From CAJXVA01 sp963761755 (GTDB taxonomy: Bacteria; Myxococcota_A; Polyangia; Nannocystales; Nannocystaceae): a DNA stretch of 64,000 bases. The notes beneath the pieces were generated by a model. It was given only the letters and a program-made list of their open reading frames with translations, was not told where the DNA came from and ran no database searches. The stretch lies in NCBI GenBank assembly GCA_963761755.1, contig CAVXIC010000007.1:186001-250000 (forward strand). The letters are read 5' to 3'. The position numbers and the translations under genes are program-made. Positions 56,494 through 64,000 of the stretch are shown one piece after another; the stretch's first letter is position 1, and every line of letters starts with the position of its first letter.

Positions 56494-58638
56494 TTAGATG
56501 GACACCCGATCGAACCCGCGACGGTTCGACTGGAAGTCGAAGAACAGGCGGCTGCACCAGACGCCGGTGAAGATGGAAGTGGCGATGCCGATCATCAGTG
56601 TGACCGCGAAGCCCTGGATGGGGCCCGATCCGTATTGGTAGAGCACCAAACCCGCGATGGCGGTGGTCAGCTGCGCGTCGAGAATGGTCGTGAACGCCCG
56701 GTCGTAGCCGGACTCGATGGCCGCCCGGGCGGTGAAGCCCTCCCGGATGTACTCCCGGATGCGCTCGAACACGATCACGTTCGCATCGACCGCCATGCCG
56801 ATGGTGAGCACGATGCCGGCAATCCCCGGCAGCGTGAGCGTGGCGCCGAAGAACGCCATCGCGGCGAGGATGAGCACCATGTTGACGACCAGGGCGAACA
56901 CGGCGATGAGCCCCGAGCCCCGGTAGTAGAACAGCATGAACACGATGACCGCCGCGAGGCCGACGACGAACGCGAGGAAGCCGCGCTCGACCGACTCCTT
57001 GCCCAGGTCCGCACCGACGCGGATCTCGAACTCCTTTTGGAGCCGCGCGGGCAGCGAGCCCGACTTGAGCACCTTGACCAGGTCGTTGGCCTCTTCGCGG
57101 ACCGTCTTGCCCGGCGTCGCGCCGAGGGTGATGACGAAGTTGGCGCTGAGCCGGTCGTTGAAGACCGGGTCGGAGCGCACTTCATCGTCGAGCACGATGG
57201 CCATCTTGCGACCGACGTTGGTCCCCGAGAGGTCCTCCATCTGGCCGGCGCCTTGGCGGTTGAGGCTGACGGAGACCTGCGGCTGGCCGGTCTGCGGATC
57301 GGGCTGCACCGAGGCGTTGTTGATCTTGTCGCCCGAGATGCCGGCACGACTGTGCAAGATGTACGTGCGGTAGAGCAGCTCGGGCTCTTCGCCCCGTCGG
57401 GTGACGATCGGCACCGGGCCGAAGTAGACGGTGCGGTCGGCCGGCAGGCGCCACTGCGGCGGCAAGCTGGCGAAGAAGTTTTGCAGCGTCTTCTTGTCCT
57501 TGGCGAAGAACGCGTAGGGTTCCTTGACGGTCGCGCCGTTGTCGCGACCGTAGTCGCGCTCGACGTTGACCGAGATGCCCATGCCTTCGGTGACGTAGCC
57601 GGCTTCGAACAGCGCCTTGAGGTAGGGCTTGCCGGTGTCGCGGAAGGGCCGCTCGTCGTCGACGAGGTGCATCGTGAGCACCGCTTGGCGCTCGATGATC
57701 TTGAGCAGACGGCGGAAGTCGGAGCTGTCTGCGAGGACATTCTCCTGCGCCGCTTCGGACAGCGTGACCACGTCGCTGGTGGGGTCGGCGAGCACGGTCG
57801 CGTCGTCCTCCAGAATCTGCAGCTCGAAGGGCAGCCGCTCGTCGACGATGACCAGCGTGTCGGTCATCTTTCCGGCGAACGCGGCCTCGAGCGTCTCCCG
57901 AGCGTTGCCGTCGGGGATGGTCACCTTGAACGCCCAGGGGTTGCCTCGGACCTCGCCGATGCGCACCTGCGCCGCGCCTTCCGCCACCAGGACCTCGCGA
58001 AGTCGGTCGCTGCCCTGCTGGGCGGCGGCTTTGGCTTCGCTGCTGGTGTCGGACAGGCCGGGCAGCTCGACGACGATCTGCCGGTTCTTGGGATAGATGT
58101 TGGGCTCGGCGACGCCCATCGCGTCGACGCGCTTGCGCACCGTCTCGAGGGCCGTCGACACCGTCTGCGCCTTGGTCTCGCTGAGCACCGCTTCGGGCAT
58201 CGTCAGCGTGATGACGCCGTCGGCCTCGGTGGGCGCATCGGCGTCCACCGGCTCGCCACGTTCGAGCAGGCCGTAGGCCGGGCCCATGACGTCGTCGGTC
58301 GCGAGCGCGAGCTGGCTCGGGTCATCGAATCGGATCCGAAGCGTGTCGATGCCGACGCGTTCGACCGTCGGACGAATGTCCTTCTTCTCGGCGAACGAGG
58401 CCTCGAGTTCGGCCGCGATGCCGTCGAGCTTGTTCTCGAGCGCCTCGTCGACGCCGACGGAGTACTCCAGGTGCAGACCCCCTTGGAGGTCCAGCCCGAG
58501 CTTGAAGTGGCGGGTGAAGGTGTCGGTGATCCACCCTGGGAGCCGCTGGGTGTCGACCACCGAGGGCAGGACCGACAGGGTGGCGAACACCACCAGGAGC
58601 AACAGGCCGAGGGCCTTGAGCTTGAGAAACCTACGCAT
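56494..58638 (-). CDS. secD: Protein translocase subunit SecD
   Basis: 714 residues: TM1 (LKALGLLLLVVFATLSVLP), P1 domain start LGLDLQGGLHLEYSVGVDEA, head and SecD repeats such as RKRVDAMGVAEPNIYPKNRQ, then the membrane half with IAVFALVVNMVLILAAMAFF, FERIREYIREGFTARAAIES and GVWCSRLFFDFQSN. The periplasmic part is enlarged (for example VIVDERLPFELQILEDDATV). Between yajC and secF in the canonical order. Confidence 0.96.
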   Translation of the reverse strand: MRRFLKLKALGLLLLVVFATLSVLPSVVDTQRLPGWITDTFTRHFKLGLDLQGGLHLEYSVGVDEALENKLDGIAAELEASFAEKKDIRPTVERVGIDTLRIRFDDPSQLALATDDVMGPAYGLLERGEPVDADAPTEADGVITLTMPEAVLSETKAQTVSTALETVRKRVDAMGVAEPNIYPKNRQIVVELPGLSDTSSEAKAAAQQGSDRLREVLVAEGAAQVRIGEVRGNPWAFKVTIPDGNARETLEAAFAGKMTDTLVIVDERLPFELQILEDDATVLADPTSDVVTLSEAAQENVLADSSDFRRLLKIIERQAVLTMHLVDDERPFRDTGKPYLKALFEAGYVTEGMGISVNVERDYGRDNGATVKEPYAFFAKDKKTLQNFFASLPPQWRLPADRTVYFGPVPIVTRRGEEPELLYRTYILHSRAGISGDKINNASVQPDPQTGQPQVSVSLNRQGAGQMEDLSGTNVGRKMAIVLDDEVRSDPVFNDRLSANFVITLGATPGKTVREEANDLVKVLKSGSLPARLQKEFEIRVGADLGKESVERGFLAFVVGLAAVIVFMLFYYRGSGLIAVFALVVNMVLILAAMAFFGATLTLPGIAGIVLTIGMAVDANVIVFERIREYIREGFTARAAIESGYDRAFTTILDAQLTTAIAGLVLYQYGSGPIQGFAVTLMIGIATSIFTGVWCSRLFFDFQSNRRGFDRVSI

Positions 58639-58671
58639 TGAAAATCGTCCTTGAGCGGGAGCACAGGGGGC

Positions 58672-59088
58672 CTAGCTGGCCGTCTTTGCCTTCGCGTCCT
58701 TCGCTTCGTCCTTGCCCTTGGTGTCCTTGCTGCTCTTGGCATCCTTGGCATCCTTGGCCATGGCAGCGTCGCGGGTGTCCGAGATGTCCTTCTTGAGCAC
58801 GCGAATCTTCACGCGGTCCGCGATCTCGACCATCGCAATCGTGTCGTCGATGGAGGAGACCCGGCCGAGAATTCCCCCGTTGAGGACGACCTCGTCGCCC
58901 TTCGCGAGCCCCTCCACCCGCTTCTTGCGGTCCTTCTCCTGCTTGCTCATCGGGCGCAAGATCATGAAGTAGATGACGCCCATCATGAGCACCATCATCA
59001 CCATCGGGTTGCCCAGGAAGCTGGGCGCCCCTTCGGCCAGGAGCGCGGGCGAGGACGTCCCGAGAGTGGTTGCGAGCGAGCTGATCAT
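58672..59088 (-). CDS. yajC: Preprotein translocase subunit YajC
   Basis: 138 residues with the single TM segment PMVMMVLMMGVIYFMILRPM and the family sequence VEGLAKGDEVVLNGGILGRV, then IADRVKIRVLKKDIS. The last 30 residues are a Lys/Ala/Asp low-complexity tail (AKDAKDAKSSKDTKGKDE) not typical of the family. First gene of yajC-secD-secF; secD starts 33 bases later. The stretch 59089-59301 upstream has no gene I can support. Confidence 0.93.
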   Translation of the reverse strand: MISSLATTLGTSSPALLAEGAPSFLGNPMVMMVLMMGVIYFMILRPMSKQEKDRKKRVEGLAKGDEVVLNGGILGRVSSIDDTIAMVEIADRVKIRVLKKDISDTRDAAMAKDAKDAKSSKDTKGKDEAKDAKAKTAS

Positions 59089-59301
59089 GGCGGTGTCCGC
59101 AGAGTAGGCGAGCCCGAGCGTCCATCTGACGAACGGCGCTGCGCAGCCGCCGGGGATTAGCAGAGGGGCGATTGCCCGGTCAAGGCGCGAATCCAGGGCG
59201 CTTTTGAGTCAAGGCCCTGCAATCAATGGCTTTTTCTCTTTCGCCCTGCGCTCACGTAGGATGCGCACACGAATTGCGCGGCGCAGGCCGATCCACGGCT
59301 C

Positions 59302-60495
59302 TCAGCCTGGCCGAGGGCCGTAGGCCGCCAGCATCGGCTGCAAGGAGGCCATGGTCGCCTCGAACCTGCCGGCCCGGAGGCTCTCGCGCAGCACCGCGAT
59401 CAGCTGGCCATAGAAGTATAGGTTGTGGATCGTTGCCAGCCGGCCGTACAGCGGGTCGTTTTGGCGGTGCAGGTGCCGGAGGTAGGCCCGCGAGGTCGTG
59501 GCGCAGCATGGACAGCCGCACCGGTCGTCGACCGGGCCCAGGTCGTCCCGGTGCTCGGCCCGGCGAATGTTGAGCTTCCCCTCCCAGGTGAACAGCTGGC
59601 CGTTGCGCGCGTGCCGCGTCGGCATCACGCAGTCGAACATGTCGACGCCACTGCGCACCGCGGCGACCAGGTCCGGCGGCGTGCCGATGCCCATCACGTA
59701 GCGGGGTTTGTCCGCCGGCATCATCGGCGCCACCGCGGCCATCGTCGCGTGCATCGCGGCGGTGGGCTCTCCCACCGAGAGTCCGCCCAGCGCCAGGCCC
59801 GAGAAACCCAGCTCGGCGATCTGCCCCAGGTGCTCCTCCCGCAGCTCCAAATCGGTGCCGCCCTGCACGATTCCAAAGCACATCTGCTGGGGCGCGAGGA
59901 TCGACCCGCGCAGCTGCGCTGCTTCGCGTGCCCACCGCGTTGTGCGCTCCATCGCGGCGCGCATGAGGGATCGGTCGGCGTCCCCGGGCGGGCAGTGGTC
60001 GAGGATCATGCAGATGTCCGAGCCGAGCTTCGCCTCGACCTCGAGCACGCTGCGCGGCGTCATCCGGTGCTTGGACCCGTCGAAGTGGGTGCGGTAGTCG
60101 ACGCCGGTGTCGTCGATCTTCTGCAGCCCGCGGAGGCTGAAGACCTGGTAGCCGCCGCTGTCGGTGAGGATCCCGCCGCGCCAGCCCATGAAGCCGTGCA
60201 GTCCGCCGTGCGCCGCGACCAGCTCCGGACCCGGGCGGTGCGCGAGGTGGTAGGCGTTGCCCAGCACGATTTGGGCCCCCACCCGCTCGAGGTCCTCCGG
60301 CGTCAGGCCCTTGACCGCGCCGTAGGTGCCCACGGGCATGAACACGGGCGTCTGCACCGGGCCGTGGGCGGTGAACAACACGCCGCTGCGCGCATCGCCG
60401 CTGCGGGCGACCTCGACGAAGGTGCCCACGGGGCCCTCGGAGACGGGAGACGGCGCCGCGAGCACCTGCTGGGGATCGGGACGGGCCTCGGTCAT
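59302..60495 (-). CDS. tgt: Queuine/preQ1 tRNA-ribosyltransferase
   Basis: Exchanges guanine-34 for preQ1 in Asp/Asn/His/Tyr tRNAs. 397 residues: HGPVQTPVFMPVGTYGAVKG, ILTDSGGYQVFSLRGLQKID, catalytic aspartate region VDMFDCVMPTRHARNG, and zinc ligands CGCPCC with a later HNLYFYGQ. It begins 4 bases after the queA stop, so the two queuosine genes are coupled. Confidence 0.97.
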   Translation of the reverse strand: MTEARPDPQQVLAAPSPVSEGPVGTFVEVARSGDARSGVLFTAHGPVQTPVFMPVGTYGAVKGLTPEDLERVGAQIVLGNAYHLAHRPGPELVAAHGGLHGFMGWRGGILTDSGGYQVFSLRGLQKIDDTGVDYRTHFDGSKHRMTPRSVLEVEAKLGSDICMILDHCPPGDADRSLMRAAMERTTRWAREAAQLRGSILAPQQMCFGIVQGGTDLELREEHLGQIAELGFSGLALGGLSVGEPTAAMHATMAAVAPMMPADKPRYVMGIGTPPDLVAAVRSGVDMFDCVMPTRHARNGQLFTWEGKLNIRRAEHRDDLGPVDDRCGCPCCATTSRAYLRHLHRQNDPLYGRLATIHNLYFYGQLIAVLRESLRAGRFEATMASLQPMLAAYGPRPG

Positions 60496-60499
60496 CGTT

Positions 60500-61531
60500 T
60501 CATGTCCTTTGAGGACACACGAGCATGCAGTCCCCGTAGCTGTAGAATCGGTAGCACTCTCGTACCGCCTCGGCGTAGGCCCCGAGCACGCGCTCGCGAC
60601 CGCCGAGGCTGCACACGAGCATGAGCAGACTGCTGCGCGGCAGGTGGAAGTTGGTCAGCAGATGCGTCACGACCTCGAACCGATGCCCCGGCGTGATCAT
60701 CAGGTCGGTGTGCCCCGCGCCGGGCTCGATGCGGCGACCGCCGCGGCCGAGGGTCTCGAGAGTCCGGGTGGCCGTGGTGCCGACGGCGACGATCGGTCTC
60801 CCCTCATCGCGGGCGGCCTGGATTCGGCGCGCGTCGTCGGCCTCGATCGCGTAGCGCTCGGCGCCCACCTTGTGATCGCGAACGTCCTGCGCCTCCATCG
60901 GAAGGAAGGTGCCGGGCCCGACGTGCAGGGTGACGTGCGCAGGCTGGATCCGCTCGACCATCTCGGCGTCGAAGTGCAGGCCCGCGGTGGGGGCAGCGAC
61001 GGAGCCTTCGTCGGCTGCGAAGACGGTCTGATAGCGCTGCGCGTCCTGGGGGCTCGGTCCTTCGGGGCGCGCGATGTACGGCGGCAGCGGGACCTCTCCG
61101 GCGCTGCGGCAGGCGCCCAAGACGTCGCCGGAGACGACCTCGAACACCCGAGCCCGCGGGTCGATGCCATCGACGCCCTCGAGCATCAGGCTCAGGTCCC
61201 CGACACAGACCCGATCGCCGGGCTTGAGCTTCTTGGCGTTGCGGACCCACGCGCTCACCCGCGTGCCGGGTCCCTGCCCCGGACCTGGCGCGCACAGGAG
61301 CAGCTCGAAGGTCCTGCCGTCGTCGCGGACGGCGTGCAGGCGGGCCGGGACGACCTTGGACGTGTTGACCACCACCAAGGCGCCCTCGGGCAGGGCGTCG
61401 GGCAGATCGGCGACGCCGCGGTGTTCGATACTCTGGCCGAGCACGAGCATGCGAGCATCCCGGCGCGTGGGCGCGGGCGCGTGGGCGACCAGCTCCGGCG
61501 GGAGCGAGAAGTCGAAGTCCTGCGGACCCAT
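60500..61531 (-). CDS. queA: S-adenosylmethionine:tRNA ribosyltransferase-isomerase QueA
   Basis: Transfers and isomerises the ribosyl of AdoMet to 7-aminomethyl-deazaguanine in tRNA, making epoxyqueuosine. 343 residues: FDFSLPPELVAHAPAPTRRD, LVVVNTSKVVPARL, GEVPLPPYIARPEGPSPQDA, VAAPTAGLHFDAEM, GTTATRTLETLG and THLLTNFHLPRSSLLMLVCS. It pairs with tgt downstream. Confidence 0.97.
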   Translation of the reverse strand: MGPQDFDFSLPPELVAHAPAPTRRDARMLVLGQSIEHRGVADLPDALPEGALVVVNTSKVVPARLHAVRDDGRTFELLLCAPGPGQGPGTRVSAWVRNAKKLKPGDRVCVGDLSLMLEGVDGIDPRARVFEVVSGDVLGACRSAGEVPLPPYIARPEGPSPQDAQRYQTVFAADEGSVAAPTAGLHFDAEMVERIQPAHVTLHVGPGTFLPMEAQDVRDHKVGAERYAIEADDARRIQAARDEGRPIVAVGTTATRTLETLGRGGRRIEPGAGHTDLMITPGHRFEVVTHLLTNFHLPRSSLLMLVCSLGGRERVLGAYAEAVRECYRFYSYGDCMLVCPQRT

Positions 61532-61588
61532 GGGCGGGCGACTGTGAACTCCGCGCGCGCGGAGGGCAACCCCCAGGCCAGGCGGGGT

Positions 61589-61771
61589 TCAGCCGCCGTC
61601 GCTGCGCAGGTGGCATTTCTTGTATTTGGTGCCGCTGCCGCACCAGCACGGCTCGTTCCGCGCGGGCCGCTCGACCTTGCGGGCCGGCTCGATGGCGTGG
61701 TGATGGTGCTCGTGGTCGCAGTTGGGCCCGTGCACGTGCGGCTCGGTCTCGTGCTCATCGGCAGCGCTCAT
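61589..61771 (-). CDS. Small SEC-C motif protein with His-rich stretch
   Basis: 60 residues. The C-terminal SEC-C motif EPCWCGSGTKYKKCH gives the Cys-x-Cys-x8-Cys-His zinc site. Residues 8-25 include PHVHGPNCDHEHHHHAI, a second likely metal-binding patch. ATG 61786 is an alternative that adds 5 residues. Family members bind zinc and often act with SecA; a standalone SEC-C protein has no settled role. It sits 57 bases upstream of queA on the same strand. Confidence 0.8.
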   Translation of the reverse strand: MSAADEHETEPHVHGPNCDHEHHHHAIEPARKVERPARNEPCWCGSGTKYKKCHLRSDGG

Positions 61772-61859
61772 CGGCGGACAGTACATCGAGGCGTCGAGCG
61801 CGACCGAGAAAAATCGAAGCCCTCGGGGCCCCCGAAGCGGGGCTGATACGCTGCGCGAC

Positions 61860-63449
61860 ATGACGACGCAGGCGAGCGCGTGGGCGCTGGGCGCTTGGCT
61901 GACAGCGGCCGCCCCGGCGGTCCAGACGGCCCCCACCACCCAGACGGCCACCGACACCGCGACCGAAGCCTACGGCGCCGCGCAGGCCGAGGCCGACGTG
62001 CACACGGTGCTGACCGATTCCTCCAAGGCCTACCTGCTGGCGCGCGCGCGACTGGAGGCGAACCCTCAGATCGCTGCAGCTGCGCTGCGCGCGGAGCTCG
62101 ACGCCGTTCCCGCCCCTGGCCCTTCGGAACAGCGTCGCCTGCTGGGCGTGCTCGCCGAACTGCGCCAACCAGAGGATCTGCCGCGCTTCGCGGCCGTGCT
62201 GCGCAGGGCGGCAATCAACGCGCCCGCCCGCGCCGACGTCGTGGAGCTCGTGCACCCGTGGCGGTCGCTGCTGGTCGGTCGCGGGGAGGCGGCCATCGAC
62301 CACCTCCAGACGCTCGTCGGCGAACCCGCGCTGCCGATCGAGCTTCGCGTCGCATTGCTGGGTGATCTGGTGAGCCTTCAGCCCGCCGCCGAGACCGGGG
62401 CGCTGGTGGTGCTGGTCGGCCGCGGACAGCCCGAGCTCGAGAGCACCCTGCGGCGCACCCTCGCGGCCCGCAGCAAGCGCGAGGAGACGACCCGGCAGGC
62501 CGTGATCCTGGCCACCGACGCCGCACTCGACGCGGCGCTGGGGGAGCCCGCGGACGACCGCGAGCTGCAGCGACTGCCCGCGCTGCTCCGGTTCCGGGCC
62601 AACCTCGGGGATGCTCCGGCCGCCCTCGCGCAGCGGCTGGCCCGCGTCGCGGGAAACGATGCAGCGCGCTTCGGGGTCCGCGTCGCCGCCATTCGCGGTC
62701 TCGGCCAGCTCAGCCAGGACGCGTCCGAGGCGACCGGCGCCCTCCAGCAGCTCGCCGCCACGCACCTCCCCGACGCCATCGCCGGATCGCAGCGCGCAGA
62801 GATCCTCGGGTGGCTGTCGCTGCAAGGGCTTCCCGAAGCCGAAGCCGCGGCGCTCAGCGAGCAGTTCTCGCTGCGCGAGTCGGACGCCCCGCGTCTGGCG
62901 ACGATCGCCTACCGGGTCTCGCCCCGCGTCCGCGACGGCCAGGACCCGCGGTGGCTCGCGGCCGCGGTTGACAACCCGTGGCCCCAGGTGCGGCAGGCGG
63001 CGTTCGAGCGCGTCGACGCGCCGTGCTCGCCCTCCACGGTCGAGATCCTCACCGGCCGGGGCAGCTCCACGGACGAGGGCGGGGACACCGACCGATCCGC
63101 TGCGCGGGCGGCGGTGGCCGGGCTGGGGCGCTGCGCGACCCCTGCGGCCCGCAAGGCCTTGCGGTCGATCCTCGTCAACGCGCGGGGCGACGTCGAGCTG
63201 CGGGCCGAGTCCGCGCGGCAGCTCGCCCAGCTGGGCGAGACCGATGCGGTGGTCGGTCTCCTGCGCAGCCGGCCCGACCCGGCCCTGGCGCGGCGCCTCG
63301 CGGCGGCGCTGCGGCACGCGCCGGCGGCCACCGACGCGCTCGACGAGACGCTGTGCGCCTACGTCGAGCTGACCGGCCCGGTCGCGCGCGCCTCCGCGGA
63401 CACCCTACGCGCCCTGCATCCCGACGAGCCCCTCCCCTGCTCGCCGTAG
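61860..63449 (+). CDS. HEAT-repeat-like exported protein, function unknown
   Basis: 529 residues, almost all helical repeats with Arg/Ala/Leu-rich pairs: RRLLGVLAELRQPEDLPRFA, TRQAVILATDAALDAALGE, DAARFGVRVAAIRGLGQLSQ and LAQLGETDAVVGLLRSRP. The start has a modest hydrophobic stretch that could be a signal (ALGAWLTAAAPAVQTAPTTQ). Such HEAT/PBS-lyase-like proteins form scaffolds. Plus strand, divergent from the SEC-C gene by 89 bases. No partner visible. Confidence 0.72.
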   Translation: MTTQASAWALGAWLTAAAPAVQTAPTTQTATDTATEAYGAAQAEADVHTVLTDSSKAYLLARARLEANPQIAAAALRAELDAVPAPGPSEQRRLLGVLAELRQPEDLPRFAAVLRRAAINAPARADVVELVHPWRSLLVGRGEAAIDHLQTLVGEPALPIELRVALLGDLVSLQPAAETGALVVLVGRGQPELESTLRRTLAARSKREETTRQAVILATDAALDAALGEPADDRELQRLPALLRFRANLGDAPAALAQRLARVAGNDAARFGVRVAAIRGLGQLSQDASEATGALQQLAATHLPDAIAGSQRAEILGWLSLQGLPEAEAAALSEQFSLRESDAPRLATIAYRVSPRVRDGQDPRWLAAAVDNPWPQVRQAAFERVDAPCSPSTVEILTGRGSSTDEGGDTDRSAARAAVAGLGRCATPAARKALRSILVNARGDVELRAESARQLAQLGETDAVVGLLRSRPDPALARRLAAALRHAPAATDALDETLCAYVELTGPVARASADTLRALHPDEPLPCSP

Positions 63450-63476
63450 CGAGCGCTGTTTCGGACCAGGCCCGAA

Positions 63477-64000
63477 TCAGTTCCGGCTCAGGCGCAAGCT
63501 GTTGGCGCGCATCGTCCCGCCCCCCACCGCGCCCAGGCCCACCGCGACCGCTTCGGTGCCCGCCCACGGGCAGCGCGTCAGCGGTTCACCGTCCACCCGG
63601 ACGTCGATCGCCGACGGGGACACCACGACGCTCACCGTGTGCCCGACCCCCGCGAAGTTCAGCCCCTCGTCTCGACACTGGACCTCGACCGCGCTGCCAT
63701 CGGGGTTGCGCACCAAGAGCCGGACCGCCTCGGTGTCGATCGCAAGCTCGGTCCGCGCAATTGCACCGCGCGAGAAGACGACGTGGAGCTCCGGTGTCCC
63801 GTTGAGCGCCTCGAAGGCGCCCTCGAACACGAAGCGGCGGCTTCGAAAGCCTCGAAAGTGAACCCACGTCGAGGCGAACTCGGTCGGCCGATCCGGGTCG
63901 GGCTCCAGGACGAGGGTCTGCGCCTGCGCGCTGATCCGGCCGCCCATCCCCACGCGGTCGTGCAGCACCAGGCCTCCGCCCTCGGGGTCGGACACGTCCG
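63477..64000 (-). CDS. Partial gene: beta-sandwich (concanavalin/LamG-like) C-terminal region
   Basis: The minus frame is open to the right edge; the N-terminal part is outside the window. The visible 174 codons read as strands, including STWVHFRGFRSRRFVFEGAF, ALNGTPELHVVFSRGAIART, FAGVGHTVSVVVSPSAIDVR and DGEPLTRCPWAGTEAVAVGL, compatible with a lectin or LamG-like sandwich, though unassigned. Two cysteines (VQCRDEG and TRCPW) could pair. Convergent with the HEAT-repeat gene, 27 bases apart. Confidence 0.65.
   Translation of the reverse strand, partial: DVSDPEGGGLVLHDRVGMGGRISAQAQTLVLEPDPDRPTEFASTWVHFRGFRSRRFVFEGAFEALNGTPELHVVFSRGAIARTELAIDTEAVRLLVRNPDGSAVEVQCRDEGLNFAGVGHTVSVVVSPSAIDVRVDGEPLTRCPWAGTEAVAVGLGAVGGGTMRANSLRLSRN

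Overview
The window is high-GC bacterial DNA, almost fully packed with genes. Most run on the minus strand in long runs with 1-4 base (ATGA/GTGA) stop-start overlaps. The content fits a Gram-negative delta-type bacterium, most likely Myxococcota and possibly the Nannocystis/Plesiocystis side. The evidence is BamA, Skp, Lol, YajC and SecDF; many lipobox proteins unlike anything I can name; an FHA-type enhancer-binding protein; a Gld-like ABC/DUF4340 cluster; a Ser/Thr pseudokinase fused to an FGE-sulfatase domain; and an ECF sigma/anti-sigma pair. The taxonomic call is inference. I see no tRNA, rRNA, CRISPR array, transposase or prophage.

Layout: 1-3123 (-) has yicC, gmk and a relA/spoT gene cut by the left edge. 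3203-7050 has three envelope or secreted proteins, one 51-residue secreted-type peptide and a strong + terminator. 7087-13456 (-) is a lipoprotein/ABC ATPase/GldF-GldG fusion/DUF4340 export cluster whose last gene is frameshifted. 13471-15658 is a convergent pair of lipoproteins sharing a cysteine-rich domain. 15702-21867 (-) is folP-cdaA-cdaR-glmM-acpS-nnrDE, linking c-di-AMP synthesis to folate and cell-wall precursor supply. 21920-23293 is an FHA/AAA+ regulator lacking GAFTGA.

23921-33273 (-) is an envelope-biogenesis block: lipoprotein, fabZ, two skp-like genes, bamA, lolD and a LolC/E-type permease, with prfB upstream (programmed +1 frameshift). 33331-39438 holds purF, a holin-like membrane protein, purC, the pseudokinase-FGE fusion and dut. 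39442-49125 (-) is the classic rimP-nusA-ylxR-infB-rbfA-truB-rpsO-pnp translation/RNA block, with a candidate promoter and a terminator-like attenuator ahead of rimP.

49340-53174 is more accessory: the ECF sigma pair, small envelope proteins, a perfect 17-bp inverted repeat and a tandem array of about 100-bp hairpin-rich repeats. 53207-61771 (-) returns to housekeeping genes: recJ, secF-secD-yajC and tgt-queA, plus a small SEC-C protein. The right end has a repeat-rich exported-type protein and a partial gene.

Three minus-strand genes (DUF4340, the small Cys-rich lipoprotein and infB) each read through only if one base is skipped. Because infB is essential, base-call errors are a serious possibility for all three; prfB is the only one with a genuine programmed site. 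The most interesting non-gene structures are the rimP leader attenuator and the 100-bp repeat array.
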